Shown here: piece by piece, positions 38,201 through 50,200 of the stretch | Numbering within the stretch: position 1 is the first letter of the stretch | How the letters are laid out: every line of letters begins with the position of its first letter | NCBI GenBank assembly: GCA_035048495.1 | Contig: CM068544.1 | Location: 45,161,893-45,225,892 of the forward strand | Source of the DNA: Euptelea pleiosperma | Taxonomy: Eukaryota > Streptophyta > Magnoliopsida > Ranunculales > Eupteleaceae | Reading direction: 5' to 3' | Length of the DNA: 64,000 bases | Program-made: the position numbers and the translations under genes | Notes under the pieces: model-generated | The model's input: the letters and a program-made list of their open reading frames with translations, nothing else | Database searches by the model: none | What the model was told of the DNA's origin: nothing

Positions 38201-41200
38201 TTTGGACAAGAAACAAAATAAATATATCAAAAAAGAGAAAACATAAATAACATATAAAAGATGGAAATATAGAAAAATATGCAATAAAAACAAAAACAGA
38301 TTAATTACTTTCACGTTATACAATCAGTTGAAAGAAACTAAGCGAAAATAAAACTTGACTCATGAATCGAATTGTAAGAACAAAAAAGAACAGATATACA
38401 TGTTAAAAATTTAAAAATAATTGTATACTTTTGACTTAAAAAAGATATAAAAATGCTGAAAAGGAAATAAAGAAAGTGGTAATTGTGGCTAAACATAAGG
38501 TATATAATAGCTTATGAAAAATTAGGGACAAGAGTGGGTGAGAAAGATGTTTACAAGCTTGCACGAACTAGAGAGAAAAAACTAAAGACCTAGATCATGT
38601 TAGATGCATTAAAGGTGATGACTCAGAGATTCTAAGTGAAAGTTGAAGAGATTAAGGAAAGGACGAGGACTTATTTCTATAAATTCTAACTGAGGATAAC
38701 TTAGAGACTTAGAACTAGATAGAAATACCAGGGAGAACAGACTCAACATAGAACACATATTTTTATAGAATTTGGCTATCAGAGATGATAGCAGCTTTAG
38801 CAGGTTGGGCCTTAGGACCAGATGGTATTACAATAGAGGTGTGGAAATACATGAGAAAAATTGGATTTTCCTGGCTTACTAAGTTATTCAACATTATCTT
38901 GAAGACTAAGAAAATACCATATTAATGGAGAAGTATTGTAGTATCCATATACGAGAACAAAGGAGATGTATATAGTTGCACAAACTATTGTGACATCAAA
39001 TTTATGAGCCACACTATGAAACTATGAAAAATAGTGGAACAAAGATTAAGACAAAAGATAAGGATATATGAGAATCAATTTGATTTTATATCAGGAAGGT
39101 TAACTATCGAGGCAATCTTCTTACGTAGACAAATGTTGGAAAAGTTCAGAGAAAAGAGAAGAATTTTAGTGTGGTCTATATGGACTTAGAAAGAGCACAT
39201 GGTAGAGTTTTTAGAGTGTTCATTTGGTGGGCATTGAAAAGAAGGGAGTCTCGAATTGATACATTGGCATCATTAAAGATATCTATGAAGGAGTAGTAAC
39301 TATTGGGAGAACAATTGGTGGTGAGATGAGACAGGTGAGTTCCAAATCACAGTAGGTTTACACCAAAGATCCACCCCTAAGTCAGTATCTTTTTGCTTTT
39401 GTTATAGATGAAGTAACTGCTCACATCCAAGATCAGGTCCCCCGGTGTATGTTATCTGTAGATGATAATATTAGTTGACAAGACTAGAGATAAAGTAAAT
39501 GTAAAACTAGAACTCTAGAGGAATGTTTTAGAGTCCCAGGGTATTAAAGTAAGTCGAACGAAGACAGAGTATATGGAATGCAATTTTATTAAGGACGCGC
39601 ATAGAGATGATCCGCCAAGTAAAATTGATAACCGTGATATTCCCCTAAGTGACCAATTTTGTTACCTTGGTTCAATTATTCATAAGGATGGAGAGATTGA
39701 GGAGGGCATTGCCCCATATATTAGAGCTAGGTGGCTAAAGTGGAGATGCGTTTTTAGAGAGTTATGTGATCGACGCATACCGATCAAACTAAGACTAGCG
39801 ATGCTTTATAGAACAAAATGTTGGGCAATCAAGAAATAACATGAGCCAAGTTGAGGATGTTGAAATGGATGCGTGGAAATACTAGGAAAGACAAAATTAG
39901 AAATAAAAGCGTTTGTGAAAATATAAGAGTAGCCTCAATAGGTGACAAAATAAGCGAAAGTCGATTGAGATGGTTTGCTCATGTACAACAAAGACCAATG
40001 ATAGCACCAGTGAAGAGGAATGTGCAAGGGTGAGGGAAGGCCAAAATGGATGATTGAGGGTTCGAGAGGAGATTTTAAGAAACTTGCTTAACGGAAGAAA
40101 CAATTTTAAAAAGAATTGATTTGAGGAACGTGAATCGTGTGGCGGCCCTATATTGTTGGGATAAGGCTTATGATGATGATGATGATGATGATTTAGGGCT
40201 TCTAGAAGATTATTATCCTCAGTAAATAAATAGCAAAAATCACGTTCGTTTACTTGAAAAAAAATCACGTTTCTTGTTAGACTTTTTGTTTCCTCCTAAT
40301 GAAAAAATCTGATATTAATTCTATGCTTTCTTTTTTGAGATAGGGTTTAGTGAGGTCATCCCCCAAAATGTTTGTAATACATTCATTTTTCATTATAGAT
40401 TTAATTTATTTTGGACTCGATGGAATCATTTGACTCACTAGAGTCACATGACTTGATGCTAGGATGGGGTGTCAAGAAATTGACTACACCGATATTTGAA
40501 TCATGGAAGTCCACTTGATTTAGGAATCAAGGAGTTGATTTGAGGGCCCAAATTACATTCGTTTGGGCCTTCTGTTTTGTTTTTTTCTTCCCAACTAGAA
40601 AAAGTTATGCAGGACATCTAACCAATACTCCAAAAGTTATGACTGAGGGGGGGTGTGAGATTAAGTACCTTTATCTCATAATGCAGATCTAGGCTCCTTC
40701 GCCCTTCATGCAGGCTGCCCCAATCGAGCCCAGTGTGAAAATACACCCGCATTAATCACCCTTGGTGAGGAACACGAGACCTCTTGCTTTGATACCACTT
40801 TGATGCAGGACATCTAACCAGTACTCTCAAAAGTTGCGACTGATGGGGGTGTGAGATTAAATTCCTTTATCACATAGCCCAGATCTAGGCTCTTGGTCGA
40901 GCCCCCTTTCGTGGGTCCCATCTCACATAGGCCATCCCATCCCGAGTGTGCCCCCGTCCTTCACGCAGGCCGCCCCACTCGAGTCCTGTGTGAAAAGGCC
41001 CCTGCATTAAAAAGATAAAATTAAAGAATAAAAATACACTTCCTTTTATTAGACATAGCAAAGTTAGCAAATCGACACTTGTTAGATAATGACTGAATTT
41101 GGTACCCGCGACATAAGTCCTTGGTTTGGTAAACCTATCAAAATCTTGAATATCTAAGAGTTCATGTATTGTTTGAATGTATGCATGTATGAATTTACAT

Positions 41201-44200
41201 ATCCATATTCCTATTTGAAAATGCCCCTTCAATTTTCTTTTTTGATAATTAAAAAAAATGCCCTTAAAATATGAATTGCTGTTTTCAGGATTTCTGCAAA
41301 GACAGGTGACGGGAAGTTGATTCTGTCACATACAGAAGGAGAACCATTTTTCTTTACTTTAGGAAAATCCGAGGTTTGTAAACCATATGCATGCACATTG
41401 GTTTCTATTTTTTTTTCTCTTGGTCGGCCTCATCTAATGGATGGGGTGAGTTTCTTATTTCTTAAACTCTGTTGGGATCTACTGACTTTTGGTCTCAGCA
41501 ACACAGAGTTGGCAGTTCCACCATAGGAGTTTCTTATTTATGTGGTTTGGTGAGAATGAAATTATGCAGCCGAATAGAAAAATTATGTTTATTTGGTGTT
41601 TCTTATATAAATCTTCCCTATCTACGAATTCTGATGTTTGTAATTGCTTACGTTTAGTTAGGTACCTAAAGGTCTTGAGATGGGAATAGGAACAATGACT
41701 CGGGGAGAGAAGGCTATAGTATATGTTACCAATCGTTATTTAACTCAATCTCCTTTCATGCCGGTGGTAGAAGGTTTTGAAGAAGTTCAGTTTGAAGTGG
41801 AGTTAGTCCACTTTATTCAGGTAACATAGTTTTCTTTGCGAATCAGAGTTGGTGCTGTATCTGCTTCTATATTGAGGTTGCTTTGAGGTTAAAAATTGTT
41901 TCTACCTGGGTATTTGAATTTACACTGTTAACCAGCAGATGAAATCCATGAACTCTACTGAATTCCACCTAATTTGCAAAAGGTTTTAAGAGAGTGAAGA
42001 CAATTAGAATATCATTTGAATGATGCTTCTAATACATCACTGCTTCTCTAGATAAATGTTCCATTCGGAATGTTTTCTGTTATTGATTTTAAGATAAAGT
42101 TACTATGCTGTATGTGAAACTCATAAGGTCCACTTTTCTAATTGAAGTCCAGGGTGTATGGTTTTAATGATCTTTTTTTTTTAAACAAAATTATTTACCT
42201 TCAGGATTTGATAACTTCTTTGTGTAGTTTACTCATCTATCTTTATCTGCGCAAAAAAAAGAAGTTTTTTCTTTCATTTTTCTTGCTATCCATGTATTAA
42301 ATCATTATCTTTTCTGCTGCATATACGTATATTAGTAGGGGTGCATCTTTTCTTTCTGTTTTTTTCCTTCTAAGTTTTCAAGTTACATATTGACAGGTGA
42401 GAGACATGCTTGGTGATGGTCGTCTCATAAAACGTCGCATTCGTGATGGAAAAGGTATCAGTTCTAATTTTAATTTAACGCAAAGCTGGACTTCATGAAA
42501 ATGTCATTATGCAACTATATTTTTTTCTCGCAAACTATTAATAATTCTAGCCTTTCTTAGCATTTAAATTTATTCAATGTTTTAACTACTATAAGAATAA
42601 TAACATGGACTTTATGACAGTAGGTAGGACTGTACTTGCAGGGAAATATCCATTCTAGATAATCTGCCTCCAAAGTAATTATAATGTTGCTTTGTTCTTG
42701 TGGAAGTTTTAAAATGTGCTTAGTAAAATAAAGTCCAAGCACTGTTTCTGGTTACAAGACAGCTGGCACTCATAAGTTCTGAAATTTACCACTTGTTGCG
42801 AACATAAAATGCATTTGCACTGCTTTCAGTTGATTATATTGGTTATGGTTTACTTGATTATGACTAGCAGAGGATCTCTAATGGATGGTCAATGGATTGT
42901 GGAAGGCATTACTTCAATATGAAATGTTATCTAAGTTTGCATTTGTTTTAATTGTCCTTAGTCTAGCTTGTGTCATCTCCTTGTTGAAAACTTGTGACTT
43001 AGAATCGGTCTCATCCAGCTATAAAAGATTTGACTTGCAGAAGTTGATGCTGTGAATTGGAGAAGTATCAATTCTGTAAAATAAGTGAATTAGAAATGAA
43101 ATTGTTGTTTTAAGAAATATAGAATAACGCTCGGCCGGTACTAACCAGTTCCATTCCCTCATTATTGACTTGGACGAGTCACCTACTCATGCAATAAGCT
43201 TGGCCAAGTCGCGCGTAATCCTAGCTGAGTCATTTGACATTTTGACTTGGTAGGCAAAAATGGCTCAACTCAGCTGAATCATGAGTTGGCTTGCTAAGTT
43301 TTCCAACACTGCATTATTTGAGACGATATGTTATCTATAGTTACTGATCCTTAATTCGCAGATGACATCACTTGACAAACATTTGTTATCTAGGTAGTGT
43401 GTGGTTTTGATTGGCTTCTGTTTTACACAAGGTTTCTAAAAGTTCTGATATTGGCATTTCTAACATTTCTGAATTTGACATTTTATACTTTCTTTAATTC
43501 TTGGTTATAATTAGGTGAGTTTCCTATGGATTGCCCCCTTCATGACAGTCTACTACGCGTGCATTATAAGGGCATGCTTCTTAATGAAGAAAGGACGGTG
43601 TTCTATGATACAAGAGTTGATAACAATGGTCAGCCTCTGGAGTTTAGTTCGGGAGAAGGGCTTGTGAGTTTTTTATTTTCTATCTTTTATCTCCTTTAGG
43701 CTGGTTAATTTTTTAATTTTAGTCAAGTTCATGTTTGAGGAAATGAAAATGGGGAAGAGTTAAGGGGCACCAGGGTCTACTGTAATTGAAAATGATTTTT
43801 TTTTCTTTTCTTTTAAGATAGATTAAATTGCTTCATGTTCATGCTTATATCTTGGTTACAGTATTAGAGGAAAAGGAGAGCAAATTTTTCCATGAAAGAT
43901 CTGCATGGTAGTACCCATTTAGAACCTGTCACAACCCTGTTGAGGGTTCCCCAGCCACATTGGATGTTGCTCACATGCACAAAATCAATGTTTTAAAGAG
44001 CGTTTTGAGGCTTACACCTTGGGGTTCGTCTCGAGGCGAGGCTCTCCCAAAATGCCCTAAAGCTTATTAAAAAAGCTTATGGGGCATACGCCTTGTTTAC
44101 TGAGGATTTAAAAAAGGCTTATGCCTCACGCTTGTTACACCTTTTTTAACGCCTTCTGTCAAAAGCATGCGCCTTACATGCATATGCTAGTGGGGGCAAC

Positions 44201-47200
44201 TGTACCTTAAAAAAATAAATTTATTTCCTTTTTTTTTCTTCTTTTCCCATTCTAAATCATAGTTACATAATATTAAGCTATTCTAAATTGAATAAAAGCA
44301 ACAAAACATCTCTTTTCCCCTATATGAAATAAATTAATGTTATTTTTTCACAAATTTACCTAAATTTATCTTTTTTTTTTATTGAATTCTCCTATCATTT
44401 ATTTATTTTCTATTTTTTAGTATTCATTTAAAATGGCATGTTAGTGAGGATTATGCCCCACGCTTTAATCCATTGAAGTGCCTCGCCCCAGGCCTTCGCG
44501 TTTAAAATCATTGGGTTAGAGTGGTTGTTCCACTAAAGAATTTGGTTTTTTTTTTTTGATAAGGTAAACCTTTATTGAGAAAGAAAGGAGAAGGTACAGC
44601 TGGAGGTCGAGGAGACCTCCAAAGGAAACATAAACAAGAAAGTTAAAGACTATCCTTGCTCATAATGGAATCCCATCTAAAAACCATATCCTCAAAAGTC
44701 AAGCCTTTGCACTCCTCAAACAATTTGGACCAGAAGAAGAGATAGGTCTTGATAGAAATGACTGTCGAGGGTAGACTTCTCTTTGCCTTCGAAGATCCTT
44801 CTGTTCCTCTTGTTCCATATACCCCACCAGATCGCGAACGGCAAGAGACTCCAGAGTCTGCGCCCACAAGGATAGAAGCATCTAGCAGACCAGCTCCCAA
44901 TAGTCAGGCTAACTGAAGCATGGAGGATCCAGTACATTCCGAAAATGCCAAAAAAGAGGCCCCACACTTCCCTGGCTAACCTGCAATGGAGGAGGAGATG
45001 GTCGACGGATTCGCCCGTGTCTTTGCACATAACACAGTAGTTCGCTAAAACCCATTTTCTTTTGATCAGGTTATCCATCGTCAAAATCTTCTCGAGGGCG
45101 GCACACCAAACAAAGAAAGCAATTTTCGTCTACACTTGGTAAGTTAAAAAGTATAAAACTATGGATGTGGTAGAACGATTCCAGAGAAGATTGGCCTCGT
45201 GGAAAAGAGGGTATTTCTCAAAGGGTGGTAGACTCACTCTGGTTAAAAGTACCCTTTCTAACTTGCCTATCTACTACATGTCCCTATTCTCTATCCCGGT
45301 GGGGTCGCTAAGAGGATAGAAAGTATCATTAGAAATTATTTATGGGATGATAGAGAAGATAATCACAAGTTTCACCTTGTCAGTTGGTCGAGGATATACA
45401 AGACGAGAAGAGGGAGGGCTTGGTGTTCGCCAAATCAAGCTCATGAACAATGTCTCGCTTGGGAAGTGGTTATGGAGATTCGGTGCTGAACGGGAGAGTT
45501 TATGGAGAAGTGTGATCTCAATTAAGCACGACGTCGATACTAACGGTTGGGGTAGCAGGACCCCCACCTCTTCTTACGGGACGGGGGTATGGAGAGGCAT
45601 TTCCAAGATGTTGGGGGCGATCAGGAATGGTAGCACATTCAAAGTGGGAATCGGTAATAAAGTTAGATTTTGGGAAAAGAGGTGGTGTGGGGATCTTCCT
45701 CTTAAAGAAGAGTTCCCTTCGATCTATGCCATCTCAAATCCAAAAGGAGACTCGGTTCGTGCTGTTTCAACTTTAGAGAATGGCATCCTTTCGTGGGATT
45801 TGGGGTTAAGAAGGCAGATCAATGATTGGGAGGTGGGCACGGTGGCGTCCTTACTTAATCGTCTTGATGGGGTTAAGCTCTCGGATAGTGAAGAGGATAA
45901 AAGATGATGGATCAATGATTCAAAGGGTAGATTCTTTGTTAAATCCTTCTATAAGTCTCTCCTAGGCCCTAATTTGGTGTGCGATGTTGGATAAGATTAT
46001 GTCTGTGGAAAAGTTAAGAAAACGCGGCTTTCATATGCCTAGTAGGTGCTTTCTTTGCTGTGGTGAGGAGGAAACCACTAGTCACTTGCTCATTCATTGT
46101 AGTGTCTCAACGAAGATATGGGATAGCTTCCTCGGCCTCTTTGGTATGTCTTGGGTCTTCCCCAAATCGGTGTTTGATACCTTTGAAGGATCGTCCTCTA
46201 AGGCCTTCTCCAATAGTGGTCGTTTGCTTTGGAGGCTTACTCCCTTTGCCATTTGTTGGGAGTTGTGGAAAGAAAGAAATCATCAAACTTTTGAAGACAA
46301 GGAGGCAGGGTTGGAGGAGATACTCTTGAATATTAAAGTTACGCTTTATTATTGGGGTTCGGTCATTCCTGAGCTCAATGGGTTTAGATTTGAAGATATT
46401 TGTGTTCCGGTGGGATCGCTTGATTTCCTAGTTGTTGTCCTTTTGATTCTTTTTGGGGGTGGGGTTGTTGGTTTTTCGCCTTTTGCTCTTGCTTGTTGTT
46501 GTATTGCCTTGCTTGTTGTTGTATCGCTTTCTTTGGGAAAAAAAAAACTATGGATGTGGTACAGTAATAATTTGATTTTGATGAGTTCCAAACTTTGGAA
46601 ATGGAAGTATGAAACTGTGGATGTTATTGTTGTACTATTTTAATTTGATTACATGTTTGGAATTTGGATTTGGATATTGAAATGTGAATTGTCATAATTT
46701 TTGAAAATTTCCTTGATTTTTTTCTTCTAATTTTTACTCTATTTTTTTTGTATATTTAATTACTTATCTATTTAAAATTACATGCTTGAGAGCTATGTTA
46801 CCCGGATACGGCAAGGACACGGGGAGGATACGGCATTTACACTTAAAATGGAAGTATCCGACACGGATACGGCACCCATTTTTCAGTATCCGGGTATCAT
46901 AGTTTGAGAGGCTTTGGCTAGTGAAGTGCTTCGCCTCACGCCTTAGCATTTAAAGGCACTGCTTTATATCATTCACTTTGTTCTTTGAAACCAATTTCTA
47001 TTTGTTGGAATGGTAGCGGATAGTAGCAATTGAGGGCCTGTTTGAAGGATTTCAACTTTCAAGCAAAGTTCTTTAATCGTTAGGACTCCAATGTAGTTTT
47101 AGCCTTCAAGATTGACAGCCATGGTTAATGTATAAAGTATAAACTTCATTTCGTAGTAGCATTCCTGGTGTATTATATAATGTGGTAATTCTTTGCTAGT

Positions 47201-50200
47201 TAAATATGATTTATTTCCTATTGTACAAGTAGAAAAAGTTATAGCTCAGTTGTGAATTAACATATGAATAACATAAAATGATCATTAAGTACTTCTATGA
47301 ATGTATTAATTCAAATTTTGAAATAGACAGATAAAAGATTTATTGAAATTAATTTAACTAACACAAGTCAAAATTAGTTTCCTATTTGAAATTATTATGA
47401 ACTTTTCCTTTTTTAAGAAGTTGATTTAGAATGGGAAATCCAAGAAAGAAGCTGAGTTTAAATAGGAATTCAATTCAATATAACGTTAAGTATTATTGGA
47501 TGTATTAAACATGTTTAACATTATAAATTTCTGTATTATACCTATTATGCATTTATGCTTATTTATAGTTTTATTCATACGGTTAGGGCAATGTAGCAAT
47601 GGCACTGTCCGACACAGATATGAGATGTCTAACTCTAACAAGCTCTTTTAAGAAGCCTGACATGCAGACACGTCCAGACATGTGTTAAAATATAACATTT
47701 TAGTTTAAATCAAAAGTTTTTTTCATAAAGATAAGGAAAGAAATGTATGAAAAGTAAAAGAAAACATTTTCATACGCCATGGAGCTATCCAATAATATAA
47801 TAAATATATGTAGATTTATAAGAGAGGAAACTATCGAACAAGTATAGCTGTGTTTGAGAACTTAACCAAGTTCCGTATAGAGGGTTGAACACCAACTCTC
47901 TCTTAGAAACCATTTACTTAATAAAAAATCATTAAAATAAAGGGTGACACTGCCTTATGTTTCAGGATGTGTGTTGGGATGTGTTGACACGCGTGTCCAT
48001 GTGTCGACATGTTCGACACAGCAAAAGAACCCTAAAATTGCCATGTCCTTGTTACATAGGGTTAGGGAATAAATCGTGACTATTTGGCTCTTCGGCCAAG
48101 AAAGTCACTGAGGAATGCTACTATGATTTATCATATTCGTTTTGAGGTTGAGAACATGAATTCTTGGACAGAGGAGGCTCAGTAGCAACTATAACAGTTA
48201 AGTGCTTTGTTGTCAATCAAGGCATTTATCTGCTTCTACTTAAAAGCAGGTCTGCTTTTCATTAGGAGCCACCTTGCAGATTCTGGTTTCTGTCTGAGTT
48301 GCTGTAGATTGTGAACCATTACGGCAAAAGGTGAGCACATTAAAGGTGAAATTCAAGCGGTTCCCTGTTCCTGGGGATATTTATGACATGGATGCTGGAA
48401 ACTTTTGTGATATTGGGCAATCTGTAGAGGCTAGTAAGTAATTTATTGTACAAGATCTTTTACTTTAATTTCTGAGTTTTTGGTATGACTTGGATTTTAT
48501 GAAGATTTATTTGTCGATCTATCATGCTCCAAATCCCAGAGGGCAGATATATGAAATAGTGGGGCTTGCCCTAATAAATATTGTGGATTTATTTATGTTA
48601 AATTTTGGATGTAGAACGTCTAGCACATCTATTATACTCTTGGCTGGTTATTGACTTTAGCTCTTGCATACAAAATGATACTATTTGTGAGGTGTATTTT
48701 TGTGTGTTAGGTGCCCGAAGGACTTGAAATGTGTGTTCGTCTGATGCTGCCTGGAGAGATGGCTCTTGTCACATGCCCTCCAGATTATGCATATGACAAG
48801 TTTGCAAGGTTACTTTTCCAGACCAAGTTTTCTAATTTTTTTGATGTGCCAAGATTGCAAATAGAGTACAATCGCATGAACATAGTTTAGCTGACTATGA
48901 TTTTTCTTTCTCAAGACCAGGCCTGCAAACGTTTCCGAAGGTGCTCATATTCAATGGGAAATTGAGCTGCTTGGTTTTGAGATGCCAAAGGTAATCAAAC
49001 TGCTGTCTCTTCAGCAACTTTTTTTTGCTTTTACTTGTGAGATCGCATATTGGAACTCCTGGAACTATATAGTATGATATTCTGCGTTGGTTGATTAAGA
49101 TTGCATAGTGCATTGCTGCTTGAGTGGTAAGATTTGTTTCTATGAACTCCTAGATGTTCTAAGTCAAGAATCAGTTATTTTAGACTTCATTGCGTCAAAC
49201 TACATTTCTTATGCGTGACATAACCCATATTACAGGATTGGACTGGTTTAAACTTCACAAGTATAATGGAAGATGCTGATAAAATAAGAAGCACGGTATG
49301 AAGTCTAACTTCCTGTATTTCTCAGCCTTCTTATTGTTTCTCTTACACTTACTAGGTTAATGACTTAACGTGGAAAAACAGTCATTGCTATTGTGGCATG
49401 TCTTTTGTATATATGTTTTTGAGCATAATAATTTCTTTCCCAGTGGTATTGGCTATGTAGCTTGGATATTCATCTGTAATGCTTTAATGTAGAATTTAAA
49501 TAGTTGTTGTTGGGACAAGGTTTGGGAGGTGGATTGATTAGGTTAACTGTCATGAAAGAAACGTTTAACACTGAAATGCGAATTTTTCATTTTTCAGGGA
49601 AACAGGCTTTTCAAAGAAGGAAAGTATGAACTAGCTAAGGCGAAGTATGAGAAGGCATGTCTTATTTTTCTTCCATGCTGTCACCTTGTTTTGATAAAGG
49701 ATGTATTAATAACAATTGACTTTTCTGTATTAATGTTGCTAATAAGATGCTCACAATTGTTATAACTGTTTTTCATGGATGCAAAGTTGTCTCATGGTAT
49801 TGACAAGTGAAAGTCCAGATCCTTTCTTTGATTTGTCCCTTACAGTTTAGCTACGGAAAAAATAGAGGTACATGGGATTGGTGTCTGTGTGAAAATTGTA
49901 TTGCAATTTTGCAAGTACCTCAAGTAGTTGGTTACATTATCAGTCCAGGATACTTGATCTTCTAGCCATTTTGAGTGTGTGCTTTAGAAGTGGTCTCCTT
50001 GTAGACAAGGTCCACATCAAATTTCTTATTATTCTTTTATGACTATTAGGTGGTGACTGTTAAATTCATAATTTAGTATCCTATTATAGAGTTTCCTTTG
50101 TATGGGATGCAAAGGGAAAATTCCTCCAATGATTTAAGATATATTATCTTCTTTCCAGTCGTCCATATTCTCACAAATGATAATTTCTCAACAGGTGCTT

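Noticed and set aside
39897..40268. Minus-strand open frame of 123 codons with poly-His
   Set aside because: It is antisense to the LINE 3' end and its simple-repeat tail.
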